From Chrysemys picta bellii (taxonomy: Eukaryota > Chordata > Testudines > Emydidae), in the NCBI RefSeq assembly GCF_011386835.1, contig NC_088798.1, positions 682,001 to 746,000 on the forward strand: a stretch of DNA of 64,000 nt. The letters run 5' to 3'. The notes under the pieces were generated by a model. It made no database searches and was not told the DNA's origin. It saw nothing but the letters and a program-made list of their open reading frames with translations. Positions 1 through 11,254 of the stretch are shown one piece after another. Position numbers and translations under genes: made by a program. Position 1 is the first letter of the stretch. Each line of letters begins with the position of its first letter.

Positions 1-570
1 CTGCCACGGTGAAAAAAGGACATTTCGTGTACGAGACAAGGGTGCCTGGGCTGCTGCAGTCCGGGATGGCTGGGGAGAAGAGAGATTCCCCACGAATCAG
101 AGAAAGGGGAGCGAAATGTGTACCCCACTTGGCTGGTGCATTGCCCCCTGCAGAGCCCCTGTTTGCGCTCTCCTGAGCCCGCTGGGAGGTTACACAAGAG
201 GTGGAAGCGCAGCCAGATCCAGATAGCGAGCAGGCGTTAGTAACAGGACCACAGCAATTACCCATGTAAGCCATGCCAACCACAGCCTCCGTTAGCTGAA
301 CACCATGCTTGGGGAGGAGACTGGGGAAGGGCGCCAGGATGCTATTACAAGCGCCGTTCTGGGCCAAGTTAATTGTTAATGGGTTATTGTCCCAAGCCTG
401 CTCCACACTACGATTATTGAGAGCCGTGAGCTTTCCCCTGGGACAAAGCCCTTCCCAGAACAGCCCGCTGGCCTGGAACAGTTGCCCAGCACTCCGCATC
501 AGGCAGACTCAGGCAATGCACAAGGAAACACCCTGCAGATGGGGAGAGGGGAGGGCAGGGCAGGAGGAAG
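1..570. other. Unassigned sequence
   Basis: No repeat family, splice structure or coding potential could be recognised here. The overlapping small open frames at 309-730 have no recognisable domain, and their 3' part runs into a LINE. Confidence 0.5.
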
Positions 571-1400
571 AATGGTCATACTAGGTCAGAACAAGGGTCA
601 ATCTACCCCAGTATCTTGTCTGCCGACAGTGGCCAATGCCAGGTGCCCCAGAGGGAATGAACAGAACAGGGAATCACCAAGTGATCCATCCCCTGTCGCT
701 CATTCCCAGCTTCTGGCAAACAGAGGCTAGGGACACCATCCCTGTCCATCCTGGCTAATAGCCATTGATGGACATATCCTCCATGAATTTATCTAGTGCA
801 TTTTGAACCCTATTTATAGTCTTGGCCTTCACAGCATCCTCTGGCAAGGAGTTCCACAGGTTGACTGTGCATTGTGTGAAGAAATACTTCCTTTTGTTTG
901 TTTTAAACCTGTTGCCTATTAATTTCATTTGGTGACCCCTAGTGCTTGTGTTATGAGAAGGAGTAAATAACACTTCCTTATTTACTTTCTCCACACCTGT
1001 CATGATTTCATAGACCTCTATCATATCCCCCCTTAGTCATCTTTTTTCCAACCTGAAAAGTCCCAGTCTTATTAATCTCTTCTCATACAAAAGCTGTTCC
1101 ATAGCCCAAATCATTTGTCGCCCTTTTCTGTACCTTTTCCAATTCCAATATATCTTTTTTGAGATGGGGCGACCACATCTGCACGCAGTTTTCAAGATGT
1201 GGATGTAACATGGATTTATATAGAGGCAATAGGATATTTTCTGTCTTATTATCTATCCTTTTCTTGATGATTCCCAACATTCTGTTCACCTTTGACTGCC
1301 GCTGCACATTGAGTGGATGTTTTCAGAGAACTATCCACAATGACTCCAAGATCTCTTTCTTAAGTGGTAACAGCTAATTCAGACCCCATCATTGTACATG
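571..1400 (-). mobile_element. CR1-type LINE fragment, 3' part, minus strand
   Basis: Read on the minus strand this is the C-terminal end of a CR1-like reverse transcriptase followed by the 3' UTR. Minus-strand frames at 1083-1307 and 755-1024 carry typical CR1 tail motifs: LPLYKSMLHPHLENCVQMWS, LEKVQKRAT, then [16 protein letters not shown] and a final [14 protein letters not shown]. The same ending recurs on the plus strand at 31057-31316, so this is a repeat family and not a gene. The copy is 5'-truncated and frameshifted between the two frames. Its 3' UTR reaches down to about 571. Exact ends were not determined. Confidence 0.85.
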
Positions 1401-2839
1401 TTTGGTTTTTTTCAGTGAGTTTAGTAAAAACGTAACCAGTTTTAATTATGGATATTTATACTGGGTATAAACCAGCAATAACTTGACATGAATAAAACAA
1501 AAGGTTTAACTAGTACCTTATATGTTGGTCCCAAGCCACCTTTATCAAGCTGACAAATTTGTTAAATTTTCATTTTTAGAGGTTTGAAGTGATAAAGAAA
1601 TTTAGTTTTCAAAATGTGTGACTGTTTGACTTGTGACCCTGGTAGTATTATACAGCCAAATGAAAACCGGCAAAGCAGCCCCTGCCAGTTGCTGACAATA
1701 ACTCCTCCTTCCCCACAGGGTCTGTCCGTTCCTCCCTTGCACTCCCCGCCTTTGCTCCAGTGAAACACTAAAAGTTTGTTGTTTTAGAAAAGGTCAGCAG
1801 CAGGGCAGGGACGCACGTCCCATGAGCCCCGGGGTGCGGCCACTCCCTTGGAGAGCCGGCCTTGCCCAATTCCAGTCCCTGCGGCTGTGCAGTCCTGCCA
1901 GCGCCAGCCCCTGGTGCAGCAGAGAGAGATTCTGCAGCACCAGGGAAGTACTCAGGGAGCTGAGCCTGATGTGAAATTAGGAGATGTCTTTGAAACTGAA
2001 GGGGGAGATAAAAGGGAAAGGACTCGGACACAGCACAGAGACTGGGCTTCCAGCCAGCGAGCACACTCAAGGCCCCGGCTCCTGCTTGATAGTTTCCCCA
2101 AAGACTCTCACACAAAACCCTTTCATTTGGTTTTTGAACATCGGAGGATTTTCTCCCTACATTTAAATAGACGCCCCTACTCTCTGCCTCCCCAGCAAGC
2201 TGCTCCCAGCATGTCAGCCAGGCCCAGCGCTGTTTAGACGGTAATGGCTCTCCGCTGTCCAGCCCGGGTCGATGTCACCGCCCTGGGGTTAAATCACTAT
2301 TTGCATTATTCCTGGCACCTCCCCCTTGGCCTCAGAGCGCGGTCAGGGCACAGAGCGGGTCGGCTGTGTGTCTTTGACTCACCACGGCAGCAGCCAGCTC
2401 CTCTCCCTCTCCCCTTCCCAGCCAAAAGGGCAGTGGGACCCACCCGATGCCACCTCCCAGCACTGCACCAGGCTATGGGCTGCAGCCCTCCCCACCCCAA
2501 CTCCCAAAAGAGCCTAGAACCTGCACCTCCGTTGCCAGGTATCAGCAGCCTTCCCTCTGCCCATGGCTTTGCCACAGTACCGTGCCCAGCGAGGTCAAGC
2601 ACACAGCCCAGCTCTGATCTAGAGCAGTCACCACAGCTCAGCACTCAACACGCCTTCCCAGTCCACGCCCGGCCTGCAAGAAACCCCCACAGCACATGCA
2701 AAGTAGCACCCAGAGCACAGCAGCCCATCAAATGCAACAGCTGCTTCACACCAGTTTACAACCAGCAAAAACACACACCAGAGTCTGAGGCTACAGCTGA
2801 TCAGTGCCAGGGCTCTGCTCAGGAAGTCCTTTATCATCC
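1401..2839. other. Unassigned sequence
   Basis: Moderately GC-rich unique-looking DNA, richest from 1790 to 2700. Overlapping frames of 112-199 codons exist on both strands but show no domain, no consistent codon preference and no convincing splice sites. They are best read as chance frames. Confidence 0.45.
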
Positions 2840-3620
2840 ATGATTTCATCATGTCCTGGGTTCAGTAATATTTTCATTAGTGACTTGGATAACAGAGTGG
2901 AAAGTATGCTTATAAAATTTGCAGAGGACACCAAGCTGGGCGGGGTTGCAAACACTTTGGAGGTCAGGGTTAGAATTCAAAACAACCATGATAAATTAGA
3001 GAATTGGTCTGAAATCAACAAGATGAAATTCAATAAAGGCAAGTGAAAAGAACTTCATGTAGGAAGGAAAAAAATCAAATGGGAAGAAATGGCTAGGCGG
3101 CAGTGCTGCTGCAAAGGAACTGGGGTTACAGTGGGTCACAAATTGAATACGAGTCAACAATGTGATGCAGTTGCGAAAAGGACTAATATCCTGGGGTGTA
3201 TTAACAGGAGCGTTGTATGGAAGACATAGGAGGTAATTCTACTCGACACCGGTGAGGCCGCTGGAGCACTGTGTCCAGTTCTGGGGGGAGCAATGAAAAG
3301 GTTGAGACCACCTGACCTATGAGGAAAGGTTAAAAACACTGGGCGTGTTTAGTCTTCAGGACAGACGACGGAGGGGGGGACCTGATGGCAGTGTTCACAT
3401 AGGTGAAGGGCTGTTATAAAGAGGGCTGCGATCAATTTTCTCCATGTCCACGGAAGGGAGGACTAGTCATGTGTTTAATCTGCAGCAAGGGAGATTTAGG
3501 TGAGCTATTAGGAAACTCTAAGGCTAGTTAAGCACTGGAACAGGCTACCAAGGGAGGTTGTGGAATCCCCACCATTGGAGTTATTTTAAGAACAGGTCAG
3601 ATGAAAGGAGAGATCTAGCC
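2840..3620 (+). mobile_element. Old CR1 LINE fragment (reverse transcriptase to 3' part)
   Basis: A decayed plus-strand CR1. The reverse transcriptase palm motif appears at 2918-2932 as FAEDT, where active CR1 copies have FADDT. It follows FISDLDN and precedes KLGGVAN and an asparagine/lysine-rich stretch. Further downstream are the tail phrases for an ACVQFWG-like segment (near 3265), a heavily mutated leucine-rich block and the pre-3'-end segment containing a CR1 'lone tryptophan/EVVESPSL' remnant at 3540-3580. Many stops and frameshifts show it is dead. Confidence 0.8.
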
Positions 3621-6600
3621 GTATTTTCTCCTGACCTTTTCCATTTTTTCTTTTGCCACCTTGGAACTCATCCAAGCTTCCTCAACTTTGGAGAAGGGAC
3701 AAAGTGGCAAAATGAAAAACAAAACCATCACTCTGGACCTCCACCAGAGCTGGGGAAGTCCTGGAAAGCAACAGTAGCAAAAAGAGAAAATGAGACGTGA
3801 AGGGAGAACTCCTGGATAATCATCCACTTTATAGCACTCAGTGACAAGAGGAAAACAGAGAGAGAGAGGATGAACATTGAAATTAAAAAAAATAAAAAGT
3901 CCTGAATAGATTATTCTGTTTTGAACCCTGAAAAATGGAAATGTGTTTGAATTTTTATCATTACATTGTTTTTCTATTTTTTCTAGTCTGGAGTCTAGAA
4001 GTGAAGAAAATCAGCTGTCTGGAAGAGCATTCTGGGTAATGGCAGCATGCAAATGAGCATCTCACTTTGCTGAAGAAATCCTATCCGCAGCACCAGCACA
4101 AAGCAGCTGCTGAAGAGGAAGAGAGTTTAACCAGGCCAGATGTGCAGCTCTAGGGATGTGTTTCTCCACGTTAGGACTCAGTAGTCTGGGGTCTGCATAG
4201 GGCAAAAAAATGCATCTATGTGACTAGTATAGGAAATACTCAGAGAGAATTAAGGAGGGAGTAGGCAAAATATGTCAGAACCGTCTGCACTAACTCTGGG
4301 AACCAGGGAATAAGCAGGAGGAATGAGAGGTTCTCATGCATGAGCACAATTGTGATTTCGCTGGCATTACAGAGACCTGGTGGCGTGACACGTGACTGGA
4401 ATGCCAACAGGGAACTACGCAGGGAAGTGCATCATTAGGGGGAAATAAAGGATGTAGCACCATATATCAAAATGTACATAAAAGCCTTGGAGTGCATGGG
4501 AGGGAGGGGGAGATAGTGAAAGCCTAAGGATGACGATAAAGGAAGCTGAGAGCATTGTGAAGGCTAAGCACCAAGTCATAAGTACGTGAGCCACCATGCA
4601 AATGAGATGATGTAACGTTAATGTGGATGCAATTGTGCTCAGCCCCTGAGCATGCCCAGTGCTAGTCGAGATGTTTCCCGATGCCGGAGCAGAGTCACAC
4701 GGAGCCTCATGCAGCCAATGAGAAGTGCGAGGCATCCTCTCCTGGCAAGCTTGGCTCCTGCACACTCACTAGTAGCATATGGAATCAGAAGCGGTTTCAA
4801 ACAGCCACCCCCACCAAACCCACTCGACTCGCAAGGCGAACTTCCAAAGAGAGGGAATTCGTTTAAGCAACAGTTTGAAACATTTCTCATCACTTCCAAG
4901 TCTGCTGAGGAAGCAGCTACAGAGCCAGCAGGATATCTGCCCACATAGTGAACTGTCTAGAACAGCCGGCTTCATGGCTCAGTTCTGGAGCCTGTGGCGT
5001 GGGGCCAAAGACTGTGGGCTGAAGTCCAGCTGGCGTAATAAGTAGTATTGTAGGTTCATGATACTTCCCCAGAAGAATAAGGCTTTGCCACAGATTATGG
5101 AGACTTCTGAGCGGATCTCTAACGCCCAAATAAAGTGTTATTTGGAAGAGGGATTCATTTTTATTCATAATTAAGAGCACTGCAAATTAATTGATGCACA
5201 TGTGACAGAGTTAAACCTTAAAGTTCAAACACAGGATCTTGGGAAGCGGAGTGACTCATTAAGAACAGATGGGCTCATGTGTAGAATATAATTAAAGCAA
5301 GTGAAGCACAGAGTGCTGTGGGAAACTGACTGAACCCGACCCTGAGCCAGAGACATCTGGGATGAAGTTCACCCTGTGCGAAGGAGGGCCAGCAGCAGGG
5401 CTATGCACCACTCCATCTCTAGTGGAGGAGGGGGTGACTAGGCCTTGCAGAGGTAAATGCAAATTCGGGCTCTAAATGAACAGCTAGCATATCATTCAAA
5501 GACAGGAAGCTAGAAATGAAGGAAAGCAAAGAGGAATCACGAGTGAACCGACAGGTAATAATCCCTGCATGCAAGGACTTGCTGAGAACACAGGCCAAGG
5601 ACTTGCTTCAAATTTGATCAAATTTGCTATCAATGCAATAGAAAGCCATTTTTAATAGTACGTTCCACAGTTGTCTCAGGGTGCCCGGCAGTGTGGAGAA
5701 CAGCGAGACAGATCCCCCCCTTGCAGGGGCAGAGAGTGACTGCAGAGCCACTGCTCCAGCATGGAAAGCGCTAGCAGGCAAATGTCCAAAGGCACAATGT
5801 CAGCTGGGCTCCCACTGAAAGTCAACAGTAGCACCAAGCCTGAGCATTTGACAATGATGAGTCAGCTCCAGCACCTTTGAGATGTTTGAAACCAACACAT
5901 TTTGAGTTCTCATTTGTCTTGGACTTTGAGCCTTTAGGGGGCCCTTGGGGTCAGATTTTCAAGCAATTCTCTGCAACCATGAGGGCTAGAAACACTCTTT
6001 AAAAAAAAAAAAAAAAAAGCAGATTCTTTTGTTATCACATGACTCCAGGAGATGGGGCTTTAAGGAACAAACACACCAAATACTGAGACACTCATGAGTT
6101 AGCAACACAGAGCTGGGCACCCATCTCCCACATTGTTCCTTTGAAAACCTCCCTCTGAAGCCAAGATTTTTCAAAAGGAACCAGTGACATTGGGTGTCTG
6201 AAAGAGCAGAATGTGCTGAACAAGCACGCTCAACATCAGCCCTCATTAAGGCCCAAACTTGAGTTATTTTTGAACACCTTGGCTTAAATTTTCAAGTGTC
6301 TGCCTGCTGAGTACCCAACCTGAGACAGCTGGAGCTGGATTTCCAGACAATGCAGGTGCTCAGTGCCTCGGAAAATCAAAGTTAGGTGTCGCAGGTAACA
6401 CTGGGGCAATCAAAAACAGTGAATGCTTTTGAAAACGATAGCCTCTAAATTGGAAACCAGTGCACAATGCAATATTACCTTAAGGACAGCACAGAACAGT
6501 GCAGCTAAGGAAACTAGTCAGAAGCCTAAAGCAATGCTTTTGTCATAGTTCGGACGTACAATATACCAGCACAACAGCCGGTACTTGTTTTAAAAATTAG

Positions 6601-7092
6601 TATCATGTGATAACTTCCCAAATAATAAATCCCAGTGTATCACCTTAATTAGAACTAAGAGCCTCTCCCAGCTGTGAAATTAATTAGAGATGTTTGCTGT
6701 AAATGCCCCAGAACTGCATATAGGATATTCACCTGTGCAGTGGGCCAGCCCAAGTTCTATGCAACAGTTAAGCCCAGACGTTCGCATACAAAGCTTCACC
6801 TACATGAGCAAACTTAGTGCCGGCTTTTCAGCTGCTATGTAGCTGCACCGATTCTCAAAAACCGGCTCAACATTTGCTATCATAGGCCCTGCCTAGAAGA
6901 ATTCCCAGATGTCTGGTAAGGCTCAGGTTGTTAGGAAAGAGAATACCATGCTAAGATAGATTAGTGCTCCAGTGACCCATCACAAAGAAAAAAATCCATT
7001 AGCCTGAATAGATAAAGCAAAAGCGTAACATAATATGGAAAATCTGGGGGCTAGTGCCAAGTGCAGCAGAGAGATGCTTTAATGAATAATAA
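3621..7092. other. Long unassigned interval
   Basis: No gene or complete transposon was recognised. A run of 18 A residues lies at 6001-6018. Low-similarity traces of ancient amniote repeats occur at 5940-6400, with phrases such as TTTTCAAG and GGTGCTCAG. The short frames at 4415-5180 lack any domain. Confidence 0.4.
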
Positions 7093-7290
7093 TGCCCTTC
7101 ACAATCTTTTAATGTATTTATCTCACAACAGCCCTAGGAAGCGGGGCAGGACTCAGATGGGGAACTAGGCACAGAGAGGCTATGGGATTTGCCCAGGGTC
7201 ACACAGGAAGCCCATGGTGGAGGAAGCAATTGAACCTGGGTCTCCCACATCCTGGGCCAAGGCCCTAAGCCATTGGACCATCCTTCCTCC
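7093..7290 (-). mobile_element. MIR / CORE-SINE copy
   Basis: The reverse complement follows the MIR layout. A degraded tRNA-like head (7230-7285) contains a B-box relative at 7228-7241, read here as ATTGAACCTGGGTC. Next comes the conserved CORE with TTGCCCAGGGTCACACAGG (7189-7207), then the GCACAGAGAGG block and the CTCACAACAGCCCTA tail (7123-7137). MIRs are ancient amniote SINEs, and divergence from the mammalian consensus as I remember it is moderate. Confidence 0.85.
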
Positions 7291-8084
7291 CAGTCATTTA
7301 CCTCCTTTAAACAACACTATCAAACGAACATTATCCTAGGTCAACAACTAGCATGGCAGCTAAGCTCTCAAAAGAAAAAAAAAAATGTTCAGTATTAAAT
7401 GAGGGACATTATTTTGGCAAGTAAACATCAATGAGACAAGCTCATAGCTAGCTCCTGTAATGTATCCTTTGGATGTTATCAATGTAAGTTAATGCCCTTT
7501 AGCATTAGTCCTGCTCCTGACGTATTTCAAACAGTAATGGCACAGATCTTTGAGGGTTGAGGTGTTGAAGTTTTGATGGCTGCTATTTTAAATTGGGCTG
7601 GGACTCTTAAAGCACAACTGAAGACTTAATGTAAATTTTACAGACAGCAAAAAAGACACTTCAGAACCAACTTGAAAAGTCAATATTCCCTTACCAGAAT
7701 AGCTGGCTACTGAAATTGCCTGGCATTGAGCAGACAGATGAACAGGCATTGGAAAAACTCTGGTCATTAGAAATCCTGTATCCAGAATCACTGCAGTCAC
7801 TAGCCTCCCAAAGGCTGCCAAAACCCAGGGGGACCAGGTTGAAAGCACAGAACAACAAGCCTGGCCTGAGCTGTTAGTGGCCCTGTCCCGAGAAAACCAG
7901 CCAGCCACTGAGTGCAGAAATAGATTACAGCTGACTAGTTACCCAAGAGCCTTTGAAAATTATTTAAAAACAAAAACAAAAAACAAAAAAATCTATTGGC
8001 CAGCTTCACTACACATCCCGTTCTCTCAAAGGTAAAAGCTTCCCATTCCTGGTGGCTCATTCTGAGCCCCACAGTGAAAACCTG

Positions 8085-8140
8085 GCCCCACTGAAGTCAA
8101 TGTCAAAACTCACATTGACTCCAATGGGGCCAGGATTGCC
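8085..8140. repeat. Short imperfect hairpin, 'AAGTCAATG' motif
   Basis: The arms GAAGTCAATGT and ACATTGACTCC flank an 8-nt spacer. The same AAGTCAAT/ATTGACTT palindrome occurs at 18739-18775 with a perfect 10-bp stem, and one arm occurs again at 52672-52690. It is probably a relic of an old amniote repeat. Confidence 0.5.
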
Positions 8141-8235
8141 CCCGGGTGGTTTAACTAAGAGTTACGAGGTGATGCTAAAAACAGAATGTGAGGTCTGAAT
8201 ATCAAGGGAAACGTGACCTGACAGGGAGAGTTGTC

Positions 8236-8352
8236 AGGCATATTACTAAGACTATAAGCTCTTCTGGCAGGGACCCTGTCTGACAGGTGTTTGTACAGTA
8301 CCTAGCACCGTGCAGCCCTGGCTCTAGGCACTTCCACATTACAAATAAAAAG
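8236..8352 (+). mobile_element. Ancient L2/L3 (CR1-L3-like) LINE 3' end
   Basis: The order TATAAGCTCTT, CAGGGACC, TGTTTGTACAGTACCTAGCAC and a terminal AAATAAAAA matches the 3' end of an old vertebrate LINE group. A second copy with the same order is at 43993-44090. I assign the family from memory of the 3' UTR pattern. Confidence 0.55.
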
Positions 8353-9598
8353 CAGGCCGTGGATTCCTCTCCCAAGAGAATCCCTTGAATTGTTTAAGCC
8401 TAAAATGCTCCAACCACTGGAGGATGTGCCCCAGAGAACAGTTCTGCTCTAACCCCAGTGAAAGTAGGAGTTAGACTGCCTGATCTCTTTTCCTGTGTGG
8501 AGACCTCTGAGCTCTAGGGCTGAAAAGCACTAATTAATAACAACACTACCACCAATTATATTCTCCATTTCTTACACACAAAAACCCAGTCCCACACACT
8601 AGGTCTTTATTCTGGAAGTTTTAACCAGTTTACAAATCCTATCCACATGCATATTAGAGACTAAACTATAATCATTACAACAGTGAGCCTTATTCAGTAA
8701 TATAATTACTGATCTCTATTTTACAGGGCGTGACCGTGCGACAGAGTGAGCACCTTTGCACTACTCGTGACATTGTGCTTGTAGTGATTTTATAAAATTG
8801 AGTAAATTCTCTGATTACTCATATTTAACGAATGAGACACGTCTATCAAATGTTCACATTTAAAAAATAAATGAACAGGTGTACTAGGGTTTTGGGTTTT
8901 TTTTGCAGTTATCTGAATATTGAATAAATGGTAACCAAACATCTAAGTATCTATTTGTCTTCTGTCTGTTTTGCTGGGTAAGTAATTGGTGAGTTAATTT
9001 TTCCATAAACAGCCACCTCCTCTATTTTTTGAACCATTCCCTAATCCTAACCCTAGCAGAGGAGAGATTAATTCTTCATTTTCTTTTGTGGGACCATTTC
9101 TGCTAGAAAGCCCCAGGAAGATTACTAAAATATCATTTGGTAATACATATCAAACGTTTTATGATATTTGGTTCTGAATTGCATCCTGATATCTTTAATG
9201 ACTGCACACGTCTACCATATATGCATAAAATCTCCTCTTTCACCACAATTTCTCCAACATTTATCCTCATTCTATATAGTGAGGTATCACTGAAACAGTA
9301 TCTTAAAGACATTGTCTTTTATTGTGCTGCAGATGGAGGTTGCTGGTCCTCCTTTCCAGATCAAACCCCATTCCTCTGAGGTAATTTGTCCATCCAGGTC
9401 CTTTTCCCAGTGTGTCGTATATGGCCTTTTTTAGTTAGGAAAGCTGTCTGCAAAGTTTGATATAAATTAGTTATAATTTTATTAGTTTGTTTCCTAATTG
9501 ACCAGATGCCATTGTTTCTAGACAAATTCAAATTTAAAACAAGGCATACATTCTTTAACAGAGAGTAATTAATCATTGGAGCAATTTGTAGGGTGACC

Positions 9599-9723
9599 AG
9601 ATGTCCCGATTTTATAGGGACAGTCCCGATATTTGGGTCTTTTTTTTTATTTTTTTAATATATAGGCTCCTATTACCCCCGACCCCCGTCCCAATTTTTC
9701 ACACTTGCTGTCTGGTCACCCTA
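9599..9723. mobile_element. 125-bp hAT-type MITE
   Basis: The terminal inverted repeats are perfect over 13 bp: TAGGGTGACCAGA at the left and its reverse complement at the right (9711-9723). They are flanked by a perfect 8-bp target duplication, GCAATTTG, at 9591-9598 and 9724-9731. An 8-bp duplication is the hallmark of the hAT superfamily. The interior has a T-rich tract at 9640-9657 and no coding capacity. Confidence 0.88.
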
Positions 9724-9817
9724 GCAATTTGCCAACGGTCGTGGTGGATTCTACATCACTGACAATTTTTCAATCAAGACTGCATGTTTTTCCTAAAAGA
9801 CATCCTCTGAGAATTAT

Positions 9818-10016
9818 AGGAGTACTTGTGGCACCTTAGAGACTAACACATTTATTTGAGCATGAGCTTTCGTGGGCTAAAACCCACTTCTTCGGATGCA
9901 TAGAATGGCTGTAGCCCACGAAAGCTTATGCTCAAATAAATGTGTTAGTCTCTAAGGTGCCACAAGTACTCCTGTTCTTTTCGTGGATACAGACTAACAC
10001 GGCTGCTACTCTGAAA
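9818..10016. mobile_element. Foldback PLE-derived element 1
   Basis: Two copies of the PLE 3' module lie head to head. The left arm (9818-9900) is the reverse complement of the right arm (about 9901-9975), so the DNA can form a long hairpin. Only the right side keeps the full tail ending GGCTGCTACTCTGAAA. A perfect 12-bp target duplication, TCTGAGAATTAT, lies at 9806-9817 and 10017-10028. The left arm, read on the minus strand, has the hammerhead-like order GCATCCGAAGA, stem, GAAA variant (see findings). The right arm is truncated within the core. Confidence 0.88.
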
Positions 10017-10052
10017 TCTGAGAATTATGTTGGGGCAGGTCTCTGGCCTGTG

Positions 10053-10269
10053 TGAAAACAACAAGGAGTCCGGCGGCACCTTAAAGACTAACAGATTTAT
10101 TTGGGCATAAGCTTTTGTGGGTAAAAACCCCACTTCTTCAGATGCGTGTGGAAGTGGGTTTTTTACCCACGAAAGCTTATGCCCAAATAAATCTGTTACT
10201 CTTTAAGGTGCCACCAGACTCCTCATTGTTTTTGTGGATACAGACTAACATGGCTACCCCTCCGATACT
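10053..10269. mobile_element. Foldback PLE-derived element 2
   Basis: A second head-to-head pair, from a different subfamily than its neighbour: it has GCATAAGC, GGAGTC-type ends and a tail of ATGGCTACCCCTCCGATAC. Its 9-bp target duplication, TGGCCTGTG, is at 10044-10052 and 10270-10278. Only about 15 bp of CR1 sequence separate the duplication of this element from that of foldback element 1, so the two insertions were independent. An internal core copy on the minus strand reads CTGAAGA, then a hairpin, then AAAA in place of GAAA. Confidence 0.85.
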
Positions 10270-10352
10270 TGGCCTGTGCTGTACAGGAGGTCAGACTAGA
10301 TCACAGTGGTCCCTTTTGGCCTTGGAACCTATTAAAGTTAGTTTTCTGTATA

Positions 10353-10594
10353 CAGGACTGGCTCCAGGGTTTTTGCCGCCCCAAGCGGAGAAAAAAAAAA
10401 AAAAAAAAAAACACCACCATCGCAATCGGCGGCAGCTCCACCGGGCCGCTTTCTTCTTCGGTGGCACTTCGGCACCAGGTCCTTCCCTCTGAGAGGGACC
10501 GAGGGTCCCGCCGCCGAAGAGCCCGACGTGCCGCCCCTTCCCCTTGGCCGCCCCAAGCACCTGCATGCTGAGCTGGTGCCTGGAGCCAGCCCTG
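10353..10594. mobile_element. 242-bp hAT-type MITE
   Basis: The ends are inverted repeats, CAGGACTGGCTCCAGG at the left and CCTGGAGCCAGCCCTG at the right. The target duplication TCTGTATA is perfect over 8 bp (10345-10352 and 10595-10602). The interior contains an A-run at 10390-10410 and a GC-rich block. Overlapping open frames of 98-125 codons in this GC-rich block are compositional artefacts. Confidence 0.9.
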
Positions 10595-11254
10595 TCTGTA
10601 TAAAACAGCATAGCCAGAAAGTCAAGAACCACAATGCGTCACTTGAAAGTACCAGGGGAGAGGGAGCCAGCTAACGGTAGGAGTGGGTCTGCACTCCACG
10701 GGAGGTAGACACTTGAGTGCTGGGACAAGTCCCTTAAGATGAGCCTTCCCAGAGCTGATCTCAGGGTCTGCTTCGTTCTGCAGTTGGGTGTGGCCCTGCC
10801 TGTGTGGGTGCAGAAGGAAGCTTAATAGCCTGGCTCAGCAAAACAGGTAAAAAAGGCCACCCAGGTTGGCATAACAGGCGGGCTCAGTGGTATCTCAGCA
10901 CATCAGGTGGCATCCAAAGGGGGCCACCCGTCACAATCACAGGAAGACTTTCAAACAAGAAAGCTATCCTTGGCAAAATGTTCATTTTGACTGTAATTGA
11001 AATTGCAGACTTCCCCCAGCACCTCAGATCTCTTTTTATTTGCTGAAGAAGTGATTTGACATTTAAGCCATAGAGATCTTCCAGGTTGCTTGAGATTTTA
11101 ATTGATTTTTTTCCATTTCTAACTTCTGTTGTCATCAAACCACCCCGGACAAGCAATTACCCTGCATGTTTCAGTTCAAGGACTCAACCCTTGGAACTGC
11201 TGAGCACCAAAGTCTCAGTCCAGCAAAATACATCGGCACTCCCCACTTATATTG

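Larger units (their letters stand above)
7291..9516. other. Unassigned interval with ancient repeat traces
   Basis: Apart from the entries at 8085-8140 and 8236-8352, no feature was recognised. The region is AT-rich from 8540 to 9516. A run of alternating A and C at 7965-7990 is low complexity. Confidence 0.4.
9517..10344 (+). mobile_element. CR1 3'-end copy interrupted by three insertions
   Basis: The CR1 tail is collinear once the insertions are skipped. It begins near 9517 with a segment resembling GACAAATTCAAATTTAAAAC, continues AGAGTAATTAATCATTGGAGC to the first insertion, resumes at 9732 with CCAACGG and GTGGTGGATTCTACATCACT, and then runs GAGAATTAT, GGGGCAGGTCTCTGGCCTGT and GTACAGGAGGTCAGACTAGA to about 10344. 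The interruptions are the hAT MITE at 9599-9723 and foldback elements at 9818-10016 and 10053-10269, each with its own target duplication. A fourth element (10353-10594) abuts the CR1 3' end. Confidence 0.75.

Noticed and set aside
1768..2843. Several 110-199-codon frames on both strands
   Set aside because: They overlap in all frames, have no domain, and there is no splice or promoter context.
10269..10634. Frames of 98-125 codons with poly-lysine, poly-phenylalanine and arginine/proline stretches
   Set aside because: They lie in the A-run and GC-rich interior of a hAT MITE with a clean 8-bp duplication.
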